A DNA stretch of 64,000 nucleotides from Pseudomonas anguilliseptica (GCF_021375795.1 NZ_JAEIOI010000007.1:42760-106759), one strand, 5' to 3'. Shown: positions 52,355 to 61,477, counted from the stretch's first letter. Notes: a model not told the origin generated them from the sequence alone. Numbers and translations are program-made.

Positions 52355-53917
52355 TTACAGCCCTGGAAGACGCTGGCGGATGCGTGCGATCAAGGTGTCC
52401 AGGCTGGCGCTTTCATGGGTGTCGACGCGCTTGCTGTGCAGCTGTTCGTCTTCGCTGAGCGCTTCACGGCTGGCGTGCTGGGCGCGCACAACGTCCATGG
52501 TGGCATCGGAGGGGTCGGTGCCGGCGGCTTGGCGTTGTTCCAGCCAGCTGGCAATCACCTCGTCAGGTGCATGGCATTCGAGAATCAGGAAGGGCGCGCC
52601 GCAGGACTCGGCCACCTGGCTGGCGGCATCACGCTGAGCTTGCTTGAGATAGGTGGCGTCGATAACAACGGGAAAGCCGGCGCGCAGGGCTGACTCGGCC
52701 AGCTGGTGCAGGCGTTGGTAGGTGGCCGCGCTGGCATCCTGACTGTAGATGCCGGCGCTGAGTTTGCCGAGGTCGGCATCCTTTTGCTCGCCGAACAGAC
52801 GCTTGCGTTCTACATCAGAACGCAGACGAATCGCCCCGAGGGCTTCAACCAGACGCATGGCCACATGGCTTTTGCCCACAGCAGAAACCCCGTGGGTGAT
52901 AGCCAGGAAGCTGGACGGGATGGCGCTGTAACTTTCCGCCAGATTGGCATAGTTGCGGTACTGGCGCAGGGTGACGGCCTTCTGCACGGCATCGGTCTGG
53001 TGGGCCAGACTGAACAGCGCGACTTTGGCACGCACCAGGGCGCGGTAGGCCTTGTAGAAATTCAGCAGTTGCAGGGCCGCGTAGTCGCCAGTGTGTTCCA
53101 GCCAGGCATTGACGAAGCGCCAGGCGTGGGCCTTGAGGCCGCGGTCTTCTAGGTCCATGGCGAGGAAGGCGGCATCCGAGGCGATATCGATCAGGCGGAA
53201 CGGTTCGTTGAACTCAATGCAGTCGAACAGCACCACCTGGCCGTCGAGCAAGGTGGCGTTGCCCAGGTGGATATCACCGTGGCATTCGCGGACCGAGCCA
53301 TTGCTGGCGCGCTCGGCCAACAGCGGCTCCAGTCGGGTGTAGGTGGCTTCGGTCCAGGCTTGCAGGGCTTCCAGTTGTTGCAGGTCAGCCGCGTCAGTGA
53401 GCAGCGGGCGGATCTGCTCGAAGTTCTGCCGCATTGGCGCGGCGATGGACTCTGGTGAACACAGCACATGGCTGGTGGCCACGGCAGGGGTGGCGACATG
53501 GAAGTCGGCAATCTGCTTGGCCAGGCCATCGATGTGCGCTTCAGTCAGCTCGCCGCGAGCTTGTACATCGCTGAGCAGCTGGCTTTGTGGGAACTGGCGC
53601 ATTTTCAACGCGTATTCGATAGCTGCGCCGCTGCCGCCGAGTTGTGGGGCCTCGAGGCTGCCGCTGATTGGCAACACGTCCAGGTACAGGCCCTGAGTCA
53701 GGCGCTGGTTGAGGCGCAGCTCTTCCTTGCAGAAGTGCTCGCGGGCGCTCAGCTCGGTGAAATCGAGGAAGCCGAAATTCACCGGTTTCTTGATTTTGTA
53801 GGCGAAGGGGCCAGTGAGTATCACCCAGGAAATATGGGTTTCGATGACCTGAAACTGCTCCACCGGGTGCGGGTAGAGTGCCGGGTTCTGCAATGCGGCG
53901 ATCAGAGCTTGGCTCAC
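52355..53917 (-). CDS. Fused aminoglycoside phosphotransferase-like kinase and P-loop ATPase
   Basis: A 520-residue fusion. Residues about 20-320 are a kinase of the APH fold: AYKIKKPVNFGFLDF, catalytic loop CHGDIHLGNATLLDGQVVLFDCIEFNE (HGDxHxxN then the metal-binding D). Residues 335-510 are a zeta-toxin-like P-loop kinase with LAITHGVSAVGKSHVAMRL (Walker A GVSAVGKS) and a late FPVVIDATYLKQAQRD. The family is often annotated as a bifunctional phosphotransferase/ATP-binding protein; its substrate is unknown and real aminoglycoside resistance is not implied. It diverges from mrcB. Confidence 0.85.
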   Translation of the reverse strand: MSQALIAALQNPALYPHPVEQFQVIETHISWVILTGPFAYKIKKPVNFGFLDFTELSAREHFCKEELRLNQRLTQGLYLDVLPISGSLEAPQLGGSGAAIEYALKMRQFPQSQLLSDVQARGELTEAHIDGLAKQIADFHVATPAVATSHVLCSPESIAAPMRQNFEQIRPLLTDAADLQQLEALQAWTEATYTRLEPLLAERASNGSVRECHGDIHLGNATLLDGQVVLFDCIEFNEPFRLIDIASDAAFLAMDLEDRGLKAHAWRFVNAWLEHTGDYAALQLLNFYKAYRALVRAKVALFSLAHQTDAVQKAVTLRQYRNYANLAESYSAIPSSFLAITHGVSAVGKSHVAMRLVEALGAIRLRSDVERKRLFGEQKDADLGKLSAGIYSQDASAATYQRLHQLAESALRAGFPVVIDATYLKQAQRDAASQVAESCGAPFLILECHAPDEVIASWLEQRQAAGTDPSDATMDVVRAQHASREALSEDEQLHSKRVDTHESASLDTLIARIRQRLPGL

Positions 53918-54021
53918 GGGCGGTCCTTGGCGTTGTACTGAAATAAGAGGCGGCCATTATGGCCGCTCAAGATCAGTCTGCAAACCGCAGCGGCGGCCTG
54001 CTGGCAAACGGGCAAAGTGCG

Positions 54022-54027
54022 TATAAT
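54022..54027 (+). promoter_or_regulatory. Consensus -10 element next to the mrcB start codon
   Basis: A perfect TATAAT in GTGCGTATAATGCCGCGCC ends nine bases before the mrcB ATG at 54036. Transcription starting the usual seven bases downstream would begin about two bases from the ATG, giving a leaderless mRNA. The -35 region is weak (CTGGCA with 15-base spacing). Confidence 0.45.
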
Positions 54028-54035
54028 GCCGCGCC

Positions 54036-56354
54036 ATGACTCGTACCCGATCTTCCCGTCCCCGTTCTAAACGCCGTACCGGTGGCATGCGCCCCTGGCT
54101 GGGCTGGGCTCTCAAGCTCAGTCTGGTCGGTCTGGTGGTGCTCGCTGTGTTTGCGGTTTATCTCGATGCTGTGGTCCAGGAGAAGTTCTCCGGCAAGCGC
54201 TGGACCGTGCCCGCCAAGGTCTATGCAAGGCCGCTGGAGCTGTTCGTGGGGCAGAAGCTGGCCAAGGATGACTTCCTCAAGGAGTTGGACGCTTTGGGCT
54301 ATCGCCGTGAAAACACGGTGGCGGGCCCAGGGGGCGTTTCGGTGGCGGGCAATAACATCGAGTTGCATTCGCGCGGTTTCCAGTTCTATGAAAGCACCGA
54401 GCCTGCGCAGCGTGTGCGTGTGCGTTTTTCTGGTGATTACGTTGCCGGGCTGACTCAGGCCGGTGGTGGCAACCTGGCCGTGGCGCGGCTTGAGCCGTTA
54501 CTGATTGGCGGCTTGTACCCCGCGCATCAGGAAGATCGCGTGCTGATCAAGCTGGAGCAGGTGCCGCCTTATCTGGTGGAAACCCTGGTGGCGATCGAGG
54601 ATCGCGAGTTCTTCAATCACTTCGGCGTGTCGCCCAAGGGCATTGCTCGTGCGGTGTGGATCAACGCCACCGCCGGTCAGCTGCGTCAGGGCGGCAGTAC
54701 CTTGACTCAGCAGTTGGTGAAGAACTTTTACCTGACTAATGAGCGCAGTCTCTCGCGCAAGGCCACCGAAGCCATGATGGCGGTGCTGCTGGAGCTGCAT
54801 TACGACAAGAAGGATATTCTTGAAGCCTACCTCAACGAGGTTTTCCTCGGTCAGGACGGTCAGCGCGCGGTGCATGGCTTTGGTCTGGCCAGTCAGTATT
54901 TTTTCAGCCAGCCGCTGTCCGAACTGAAGCTTGATCAGGTCGCCTTGCTGGTCGGTATGGTCAAGGGGCCGACTTACTACAACCCGCGGCGTAACCCGGA
55001 GCGCGCGCTGGAGCGCCGTAATCTGGTGCTGGATGTGCTGGCAGAGCAGGGCGTAGCCAGTGTCGAAGAGGTGGAGGCGGCGAAGCAGAAGCCGCTGGGC
55101 ATCACCCGTCGCGGCAGTCTGGCAGACAGTTCATTCCCGGCCTTCCTCGATCTGGTCAAGCGCCAGTTGCGTGAGGACTACCAGGAACAGGACCTGACCG
55201 AAGAAGGGCTGCGCATTTTCACCAGCTTCGATCCGATTCTGCAGCTCAAGGCAGAAAGCGCTCTGGCGGACACGCTCAAGCGCCTGTCTGGGCGCAAAGG
55301 GGTTGATCAGGTTGAGGCGGGCATGGTCGTAACCAGTCCGGAAAGTGGCGAGGTGCAGGCGATCATTGGCAGCCGTCAGCCACGCTTTGCCGGGTTCAAC
55401 CGGGCGCTGGATGCGGTACGGCCGATTGGCTCGCTGATCAAACCGGCGATTTACCTGACGGCGCTTGAGCGACCGAGTCAGTACACCCTGACCAGCCTGC
55501 TGGAAGATCAGCCGTTCTCCATCAAAGGCGCCAATGGTCAGGTATGGAGTCCGCAGAACTACGACCGCAAGGCCCATGGCACTATTTACCTGTATCAGGG
55601 CTTGGTCAACTCCTACAACCTGTCCACCGCCAAGCTGGGGCTGGAGATCGGTGTGCCGGACGTGCTGAAGACGCTGAATCGTCTGGGCGTCGAGCAGGAG
55701 TGGCCGGCTTATCCGTCGATGTTGCTGGGCGCGGGTGGGCTGAGCCCGATGAGCGTGGCGAACATGTACCAGACCTTGGCCAATGGTGGGTTCAATACGC
55801 CTCTGCGCAGCATCCGCAATGTGCTGGCGGCCGATGGTCAGCCGTTGAAACGCTATCCCTTCCAGATTCAGCAACGCTTCGACAGTGGCGCCATCTACCT
55901 GCTGCAGAACGCCATGCAGCGCACGATGTCAGAAGGCACAGGGCGCTCGGTGTACAGTCAGTTGCCGCGCTCGCTGGCGCTGGCCGGCAAGACGGGCACC
56001 AGTAACGACTCGCGCGACAGCTGGTTTGCCGGCTTCAGTCAGGATGTTCTGGCCGTAGTCTGGCTGGGCCGCGATGACAATGGACCGACGCCCTTGACCG
56101 GCGCTACCGGAGCGCTGCAGGTGTGGACTGATTTCATGCGCAAGGCTGATCCGCTGCCGCTGGACATGCCAGTACCAGACAATGTGGTGCAGGCCTGGAT
56201 CGATGCCACTAGCGGGCAGGGTACGGATCCGAGTTGTCCGAACGCGGTACAGATGCCTTATATTCGCGGCAGCCAGCCTGTCGCTGGGCCGGCCTGCGGT
56301 ATTCAGGCACCGGTTAACGAAGTGATGGATTGGGTACGCGGCTGGTTGGATTAA
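54036..56354 (+). CDS. mrcB: Penicillin-binding protein 1B
   Basis: A 772-residue bifunctional peptidoglycan synthase. Short basic cytoplasmic tail, membrane anchor (about 24-44, LKLSLVGLVVLAVFAVYLDAV), UB2H-like domain with YARPLELFVGQKL, glycosyltransferase GT51 motifs VAIEDREFFNHFGVSPKGIARA and RQGGSTLTQQLVKNFYLT and KILEAYLNEVFLGQ-type KDILEAYLNEVFLGQ, and a transpeptidase domain with SxxK (GSLIKPAIYL), SYN (VNSYNLSTA) and KTGTSND. The start MTRTRSSRP is conserved as I recall in P. aeruginosa, which argues against the later ATG. No ribosome site is visible because the -10 element sits there. Confidence 0.95.
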   Translation: MTRTRSSRPRSKRRTGGMRPWLGWALKLSLVGLVVLAVFAVYLDAVVQEKFSGKRWTVPAKVYARPLELFVGQKLAKDDFLKELDALGYRRENTVAGPGGVSVAGNNIELHSRGFQFYESTEPAQRVRVRFSGDYVAGLTQAGGGNLAVARLEPLLIGGLYPAHQEDRVLIKLEQVPPYLVETLVAIEDREFFNHFGVSPKGIARAVWINATAGQLRQGGSTLTQQLVKNFYLTNERSLSRKATEAMMAVLLELHYDKKDILEAYLNEVFLGQDGQRAVHGFGLASQYFFSQPLSELKLDQVALLVGMVKGPTYYNPRRNPERALERRNLVLDVLAEQGVASVEEVEAAKQKPLGITRRGSLADSSFPAFLDLVKRQLREDYQEQDLTEEGLRIFTSFDPILQLKAESALADTLKRLSGRKGVDQVEAGMVVTSPESGEVQAIIGSRQPRFAGFNRALDAVRPIGSLIKPAIYLTALERPSQYTLTSLLEDQPFSIKGANGQVWSPQNYDRKAHGTIYLYQGLVNSYNLSTAKLGLEIGVPDVLKTLNRLGVEQEWPAYPSMLLGAGGLSPMSVANMYQTLANGGFNTPLRSIRNVLAADGQPLKRYPFQIQQRFDSGAIYLLQNAMQRTMSEGTGRSVYSQLPRSLALAGKTGTSNDSRDSWFAGFSQDVLAVVWLGRDDNGPTPLTGATGALQVWTDFMRKADPLPLDMPVPDNVVQAWIDATSGQGTDPSCPNAVQMPYIRGSQPVAGPACGIQAPVNEVMDWVRGWLD

Positions 56355-56369
56355 GTGAGAGGGTGTGTT

Positions 56370-57062
56370 GTGAATAAATGGTTGATTCCAGCTGTAACGG
56401 CTTCGCTGGTACTGGCGGGCTGCAGCAGCGTGCCACGCGGCTCGATTCCTGTGGTTGAAGGCGGCTCTTCGATTTCATCCGGCCAGGCCTCCGCTACCAG
56501 CGGTTACCCGGCAGCAACGCCCCAGGTGCAGGCTTTGCCGGAAGATTCCGGTGTGGTGGTGATGGTTCCAGGTGGCGGTACCACGACGCCGATTCAATCG
56601 TTCCCGGCCGGTAACGCGCCGTTGGACACCGGCACGTCGAGCCAGCCATGGAGCGCAACGCCGCCGGCTACCCAGGGTGGTTATGCGGCGCCGGCCCCCA
56701 GTGGTATTCCCAGTGGTGGCCTGGCCATGGATGAGCAACTGGATGGTCCGGTGCTTGCCCTGCTGACCACTGCTCAGCAGCAGCAGGGTGGCGGTGACCT
56801 GAATGGTGCAGCCTCCAGCTTGGAGCGTGCTCAGCGCATTGCTCCACGTGAGCCGCAGGTGCTCTACCGCCTGGCTGAGGTGCGTCTGGCGCAAGGTGAT
56901 GCGGCACAGGCCGAACAATTTGCCAGGCGTGGTTTGAGCTATGCCAGTGGTCGTCCGGCGCTGCAGGCCAGCCTGTGGAACCTGATTGCCCAGGCCCGTG
57001 AGCGCCAAGGTGATGCCGCCGGCGCTGCGCAAGCCCGTGAGCAGGCGCGAGTCAGTCTGTGA
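56370..57062 (+). CDS. TPR-repeat lipoprotein
   Basis: A 230-residue lipoprotein: signal with lipobox LVLAGC (Cys about 17), a long Ser/Gly/Pro-rich linker (about 20-125), then one or two tetratricopeptide-like repeats (GDLNGAASSLERAQRIAPREPQVLYRLAEVRLAQGDAAQAEQFARRG). GTG start at 56370 with GAGAGGG upstream. It begins 15 bases after mrcB and overlaps the next start (TGATG), so it belongs to the mrcB operon. The position suggests a partner or activator role for PBP1B, analogous to lipoprotein activators elsewhere; this is inference. Confidence 0.8.
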   Translation: MNKWLIPAVTASLVLAGCSSVPRGSIPVVEGGSSISSGQASATSGYPAATPQVQALPEDSGVVVMVPGGGTTTPIQSFPAGNAPLDTGTSSQPWSATPPATQGGYAAPAPSGIPSGGLAMDEQLDGPVLALLTTAQQQQGGGDLNGAASSLERAQRIAPREPQVLYRLAEVRLAQGDAAQAEQFARRGLSYASGRPALQASLWNLIAQARERQGDAAGAAQAREQARVSL

Positions 57063-57391
57063 TGGATGCGCGCATCCCGCTGCTGGCAGAGCAGTTGCTA
57101 TTGATTGAGCGTGAATTGCGTCTGCAGAACTGGTGGAGCGAACAACCGCCTGCGGCTGAAGCGCTGGCCAGTCAGCAGCCGTTCTGTGTCGATACCCTGG
57201 CGTTTGAACAATGGTTGCAGTGGATATTTCTGCCGCGCATGAAACAGCTGCTTGAGTCAGCCGCAGCCTTGCCGGCAGCATCTGGTATTCAGCCAATGGC
57301 CGAGCAGGTTTATCAGGGTGAGATGGGGGGTGCGCGGGAGTTAATCAGGCTCTTGGGTGAGTTCGATCGGTTGATTGCTGGCGCGACCTGA
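57062..57391 (+). CDS. YqcC family protein
   Basis: A 109-residue protein of the YqcC family (DUF446), which is mostly helical: LLAEQLLLIERELRLQNWWSEQPPAAEAL, the conserved FCVDTLAFEQWLQWIFLPRMKQLLES, and the C-terminal helix ELIRLLGEFDRLI. Its ATG overlaps the preceding stop. In enterobacteria yqcC lies with truC; here it ends the mrcB operon. Function unknown. It converges on the DUF4124 gene 15 bases away. Confidence 0.88.
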   Translation: MDARIPLLAEQLLLIERELRLQNWWSEQPPAAEALASQQPFCVDTLAFEQWLQWIFLPRMKQLLESAAALPAASGIQPMAEQVYQGEMGGARELIRLLGEFDRLIAGAT

Positions 57392-57406
57392 GTCGCGCCG
57401 ATCACT

Positions 57407-57850
57407 TCACTGGCAGTTGTCGGCAATCGACTTCTGCGTCTCGCTGATACGTGCCTGACGCTCATCTTCGCTCAGGCGGCGCACTTCACCGTCCACTTCC
57501 ATGCGCAGGCGCGGATTGTTCTGCAGTTGCGCAAGGTTGGTGCGCACGTCGGCGCAATACTTTTTGCGCTCGGCTTCCTTGGCGGCAACGTCCTGTTTGA
57601 CCTTCGCGTCGATGGCCGCCTGTTCGGGGTCGGCAATGCTTTCGAAAGTCGGTGCAGGTTTTGGTGTTTCACTGGCGGCTGGTTTGGCGGCCGGCACGGC
57701 GGTATTGATGCTGGTCGCCTCTTGACCCTGCGGGGGCTGCGCACTGAAGTGCGTCACGCCCTGGGCGTCGACCCACTTGTAAACCTGGCTGGCCATGGCA
57801 GTGGTGCTCATGGCGAGCAGCAAGCTGCTGGTGATAATCATGCGGCGCAT
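57407..57850 (-). CDS. DUF4124 domain-containing exported protein
   Basis: A 147-residue protein: signal peptide (MIITSSLLLAMSTTAMA after RR), then the short DUF4124 motif QVYKWVDAQGVTHFSAQPPQG, an Ala/Pro/Thr linker and a charged helical tail (KVKQDVAAKEAERKKYCADVRTNLAQLQ) with a conserved-looking Cys and a C-terminal DNCQ. DUF4124 is a small beta motif found in many periplasmic proteins of unknown role. Single gene; upstream lies the ilvB leader region. Confidence 0.85.
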   Translation of the reverse strand: MRRMIITSSLLLAMSTTAMASQVYKWVDAQGVTHFSAQPPQGQEATSINTAVPAAKPAASETPKPAPTFESIADPEQAAIDAKVKQDVAAKEAERKKYCADVRTNLAQLQNNPRLRMEVDGEVRRLSEDERQARISETQKSIADNCQ

Positions 57851-57962
57851 GCGGTTTCCTTATGTTGAGCTGCGGTGCCTGCTGACTACTATAACCAAAA
57901 TGTTCGAATCGTCATCCTGCGCTGCGTCACAGCAGAAGATTGCAGGTTAAGTCACAGATCGC

Positions 57963-58250
57963 TTGACTTGGCTGCGCCGAATCCGAACAATCCACCGTTC
58001 GCTGTAGTGGGGTCCACCGCAAGTGTCCTCCAGCTCAGCGAACAGAGGCGCTATCCGCGCCGAACCGTGACACCCGCAACGCGTTACCTCGCGCTGGGAG
58101 GGTCAGCCCCGCAAGACCATGGGCTGCTCCGTTACTCGTCAAGCTGATGTTTCGAATCCGCGATCACCGTCGTGCGCGTCCGCTGACAGTAAGACCTACT
58201 TAGGGCTGCCCGTTGTTGGGTGGCATTCTGGCGTACAAGAGGTGAATAAC
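57963..58250 (+). promoter_or_regulatory. Predicted ilvB promoter and structured leader
   Basis: TTGACT (57963-57968), 17 bases, AACAAT (57986-57991) is the best promoter in the 400-base gap before ilvB and would give a leader of about 250 bases. The leader has an early inverted repeat, GTTCGCTG (57997-58004) with CAGCGAAC (58036-58043). I found no leader peptide rich in Ile/Val/Leu codons with a ribosome site, and no T-rich terminator before ilvB, so classic attenuation is not supported. The rest of the gap (57851-57962) shows nothing. Confidence 0.4.
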
Positions 58251-59975
58251 GTGGAGCTTTTATCCGGCGCTGAAATGGTCGTCCGCTTTTTGCGTGACGA
58301 AGGCGTTAAGAATATCTATGGGTACCCGGGCGGTGCCCTGCTGCATATCTACGATGCCCTGTTCAAAGAACCGGAAGTCAATCACATCCTGGTTCGCCAC
58401 GAACAAGCGGCTACTCACATGGCAGACGGTTACGCCCGTGCCACCGGCAAAGCCGGTGTGGTGCTGGTGACCTCTGGCCCTGGCGCGACCAATGCCATTA
58501 CCGGTATTGCCACTGCCTACATGGACTCCATTCCGATGGTGGTGCTGTCGGGCCAAGTGCCGAGCAACATGGTCGGTACCGATGCCTTCCAGGAAACCGA
58601 CATGATCGGTATCTCCCGGCCGATCGTGAAGCACAGCTTCATGATCAAGCACGCCTCGGAAATCCCGGAAGTCCTGAAAAAAGCCTTCTACCTGGCACAA
58701 TCCGGCCGTCCAGGCCCGGTGGTTGTGGATATTCCCAAGGACATGACCAACCCGGCTGAGAAGTTCGAGTATGTCTATCCGAAGAAGGTCAAGCTGCGCT
58801 CCTACAGCCCGGCCCTGCGCGGTCACTCCGGGCAGATTCGCAAGGCAGCCGAGCTGTTGCTGACAGCCAAGCGCCCGATCGTCTACTCCGGTGGTGGCGT
58901 GATCATGGGCGGTGCTGCCGCGCCACTGACTGAGCTGGCACAAATGCTCAACCTGCCCGTCACCAACACCCTGATGGGCTTGGGTGGCTATCCGGGTACT
59001 GATCGCCAGTTCCTCGGCATGCTTGGCATGCACGGCAGCTACACCGCCAACCTGGCGATGCACCACGCTGATGTGATTCTGGCGATCGGTGCGCGTTTCG
59101 ATGACCGCGTGATTAACGGTGCGAGCAAGTTCTGCCCGAATGCCAAGATCATTCACATCGATATCGATCCAGCCTCCATCTCCAAAACCATCAAGGCCGA
59201 TATTCCTATCGTTGGCCCGGTTGATAGCGTGATGACCGAAATGGTCGCCATCCTCAAAGAGATCGGTGAGCAGCTGAACAAGGATGCCTTGGCGAGCTGG
59301 TGGAAGCAGATCGACGAGTGGCGCGGCAGTGGCCGTCTGTTCCCGTACAACGAAGGTGATGGCAGCATCATCAAGCCGCAGGCGGTGATTGAAATGCTCT
59401 CCGAAGTGACCAAGGGCGATGCTTTTGTGACCTCGGACGTCGGTCAGCACCAGATGTTTGCCGCGCAGTACTATCGCTTCAACAAACCGAATCGCTGGAT
59501 CAACTCCGGTGGTCTGGGCACCATGGGCTTCGGTTTCCCGGCCGCCATGGGTGTGAAGCTGAACTTCCCGGATGAAGAAGTAGCCTGTGTAACAGGTGAA
59601 GGCAGCATCCAGATGAACATTCAGGAGTTGTCGACCTGCCTGCAATACGGTTTGCCGGTGAAAATCGTCAACCTGAACAACGGCGCGCTGGGTATGGTGC
59701 GTCAGTGGCAGGACATGATGTACAGCAGCCGTCACTCGCACTCCTACATGGAGTCGTTGCCGGACTTCGTCAAGCTGGCCGAAGCCTATGGCCATGTTGG
59801 TATCCGCATCACTGACCTCAAAGACCTCAAGCCGAAGATGGAAGAGGCTTTTGCGATGAAAGATCGCCTGGTGTTCCTCGACATCCAGGTTGATACCAGT
59901 GAGCACGTCTATCCGATGCAGATCAAAGACGGTGCGATGCGCGATATGTGGCTGAGCAAGACGGAGCGTACCTAA
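58251..59975 (+). CDS. ilvB: Acetolactate synthase large subunit
   Basis: A 574-residue thiamine-diphosphate enzyme making acetolactate or acetohydroxybutyrate, first common step of valine, leucine and isoleucine synthesis. Motifs: VKNIYGYPGGALLHIYDAL, the catalytic Glu in VRHEQAATHMADGYARATGKAGV, the FAD-domain GARFDDRV and the TPP motif GEGSIQMNIQELSTCLQYGLPVKIVNLNN (Glu where many relatives have Asp). GTG start at 58251 with AAGAGGTG seven bases upstream; the open frame back to 58119 has no start signal. Followed after two bases by its regulatory subunit. The isozyme type is nearest to IlvI. Confidence 0.96.
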   Translation: MELLSGAEMVVRFLRDEGVKNIYGYPGGALLHIYDALFKEPEVNHILVRHEQAATHMADGYARATGKAGVVLVTSGPGATNAITGIATAYMDSIPMVVLSGQVPSNMVGTDAFQETDMIGISRPIVKHSFMIKHASEIPEVLKKAFYLAQSGRPGPVVVDIPKDMTNPAEKFEYVYPKKVKLRSYSPALRGHSGQIRKAAELLLTAKRPIVYSGGGVIMGGAAAPLTELAQMLNLPVTNTLMGLGGYPGTDRQFLGMLGMHGSYTANLAMHHADVILAIGARFDDRVINGASKFCPNAKIIHIDIDPASISKTIKADIPIVGPVDSVMTEMVAILKEIGEQLNKDALASWWKQIDEWRGSGRLFPYNEGDGSIIKPQAVIEMLSEVTKGDAFVTSDVGQHQMFAAQYYRFNKPNRWINSGGLGTMGFGFPAAMGVKLNFPDEEVACVTGEGSIQMNIQELSTCLQYGLPVKIVNLNNGALGMVRQWQDMMYSSRHSHSYMESLPDFVKLAEAYGHVGIRITDLKDLKPKMEEAFAMKDRLVFLDIQVDTSEHVYPMQIKDGAMRDMWLSKTERT

Positions 59976-59977
59976 TC

Positions 59978-60469
59978 ATGCGACACATTATTTCCCTGCT
60001 GCTGGAAAACGAGCCCGGCGCATTGTCCCGTGTGGTCGGTCTGTTCTCGCAGCGCAACTACAACATCGAAAGCCTGACTGTGGCGCCGACTGAAGACCCG
60101 ACCCTGTCGCGTCTGACCCTGACCACTGTCGGTCATGATGAGGTCATCGAGCAGATCACCAAAAACCTCAACAAGCTGGTCGAGGTGGTCAAGCTGGTCG
60201 ACCTGTCGGAAAGTGCTCACGTCGAGCGCGAGCTGATGCTGGTGAAGGTCAAGGCGACTGGCGCACAGCGTGCTGAAGTCAAACGTACTACCGACATCTT
60301 CCGTGGACAGATCGTCGATGTGACCAGTAGCGTCTACACCATCCAGCTGGCCGGTACGAGCGACAAGCTCGATAGCTTTATTCAGGCTATTGGCACTACG
60401 TCGATTCTGGAGACCGTGCGCAGTGGTGTCACCGGCATTGCCCGCGGTGACAAGGTGCTGAGCATCTGA
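59978..60469 (+). CDS. ilvN: Acetolactate synthase small (regulatory) subunit
   Basis: A 163-residue regulatory subunit: an N-terminal ACT domain (IISLLLENEPGALSRVVGLFSQRNYNIESLTVAPTED) that binds valine for feedback inhibition, then the family C-terminal half (ELMLVKVKATGAQRAEVKRTTDIFRGQIVDVTSSVYTIQL). Length is that of IlvH, so ilvH is an equally fair symbol. ATG at 59978 follows the large-subunit stop by two bases. A bidirectional terminator follows. Confidence 0.95.
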   Translation: MRHIISLLLENEPGALSRVVGLFSQRNYNIESLTVAPTEDPTLSRLTLTTVGHDEVIEQITKNLNKLVEVVKLVDLSESAHVERELMLVKVKATGAQRAEVKRTTDIFRGQIVDVTSSVYTIQLAGTSDKLDSFIQAIGTTSILETVRSGVTGIARGDKVLSI

Positions 60470-60490
60470 TTACGTTGCACTGATGCAAGC

Positions 60491-60524
60491 AAAAGCCCTC
60501 GGGGAATGTCTCCCGAGGGCTTTT
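60491..60524. terminator. Bidirectional rho-independent terminator
   Basis: GCCCTCGGG and CCCGAGGGC pair around GAATGTCT, flanked by A- and T-runs on either side. It serves both ilvB-ilvN and the converging ilvY. Confidence 0.92.
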
Positions 60525-60570
60525 TGCTTTCTGGCAAGTAGGTGCTTCGCCTATGGTCATTGCCGGCTTA

Positions 60571-61452
60571 TTAGCGTTGGCGGTTCCAGAAGGCGTTGAT
60601 CAAGGGCTCTTTCAGGCGTTTCTCCAGCGCGAACAGGCCGATGTCATAGGCCGTCAGAGGCGGTTGAATGTCGTAGATGCGGATGCGCGCTGTAAGGGGG
60701 CTGTTGTCGAGAACGATCTGTGGCACTACGCCAATGCCAAAGCCCAGGCTGACCATGCTGACGATGGCTTCATTGCCGCTGACCTGGGCGTAAATACGCG
60801 GTTTGATGCTGTGGCTTTTCAGCCAGCGGTCGGTGCGAGTTCGGGCGAGGCCTTCTTCCGAGAGAATCATCGGTACGTCCTTCCAGGTGTTAGTACCGGG
60901 GTGTTTCACTTGTTCTTCGGTGAGCAGTTGGGGTGACAGTGGACCGATAAAGCACAGCGCCGAGCGAGCGATGGATTGAAATGCGATGCCGGCTGGCAGG
61001 TTGTCTGGGCGGGCGCCGATAGCAAGATCTTCCAGTCCTTCCTGTACGCGCTCGACAGCTTTTGCTGGGTCGCCAGTGTGCAGCTTCATTTCAATGCGTG
61101 GGTAGTCCTGGCGAAAGCTGCTCAAGATGTTATAGAGGAAGCTGTAGCTAGCTGTCACCGAGCAGTAGAGCGAAAGTTCGCCGTGGAGGATGAGCTGATC
61201 CTGCTGGAATGTCTGCCGTATAGCTTGCCAGCTGTTCATGACTTCGCCTGCATATTCGCGAAATTGCTGCCCCTCACGGGTCAGGCGTACTGAGCGGTTA
61301 TCGCGTAGAAACAGCGTGGCACCGAGTTCGTCTTCAAGTTGCTTGATGCTACGGCTGAGGGCGGAGGGGCTGACATGCTGCTCACGGCTGGTTTTGCCGA
61401 AGTGCAGGTTATCAGCCAGGGCGAGGAAGAGCCGGAGTGCGTGACTGTCCAT
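60571..61452 (-). CDS. ilvY: LysR-type activator IlvY
   Basis: A 293-residue LysR regulator. Winged helix-turn-helix at residues 1-60 (MDSHALRLFLALADNLHFGKTSREQHVSPSALSRSIKQLEDELGATLF), effector domain with SLYCSVTASYSFLYNILSSFR, VEIKL-like IEMKLHTGDPAKAVERVQEGLEDLAI and YAQVSGNEAIVSMVSLGFGIGVVPQIVLDNSP, close to enterobacterial IlvY. IlvY senses acetolactate or acetohydroxybutyrate and activates ilvC, which here diverges from it across 126 bases. ATG at 61452 gives the family start; upstream in-frame ATG at 61473 is possible. Confidence 0.9.
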   Translation of the reverse strand: MDSHALRLFLALADNLHFGKTSREQHVSPSALSRSIKQLEDELGATLFLRDNRSVRLTREGQQFREYAGEVMNSWQAIRQTFQQDQLILHGELSLYCSVTASYSFLYNILSSFRQDYPRIEMKLHTGDPAKAVERVQEGLEDLAIGARPDNLPAGIAFQSIARSALCFIGPLSPQLLTEEQVKHPGTNTWKDVPMILSEEGLARTRTDRWLKSHSIKPRIYAQVSGNEAIVSMVSLGFGIGVVPQIVLDNSPLTARIRIYDIQPPLTAYDIGLFALEKRLKEPLINAFWNRQR

Positions 61453-61477
61453 ATTGATTTCAAATATCGGCATGTTG

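Noticed and set aside
52355..53917. Aminoglycoside-resistance gene
   Set aside because: The APH-like half belongs to a widespread chromosomal fusion family with a P-loop kinase; nothing points to antibiotic modification or transfer.
58119..58250. N-terminal extension of ilvB by 44 codons
   Set aside because: No ribosome site at 58119, and the GTG at 58251 has AAGAGGTG at the right distance and gives the standard family start.
58260..59906. 548-codon open frame on the minus strand
   Set aside because: Antisense to ilvB, whose coding sense is certain; no family resemblance.
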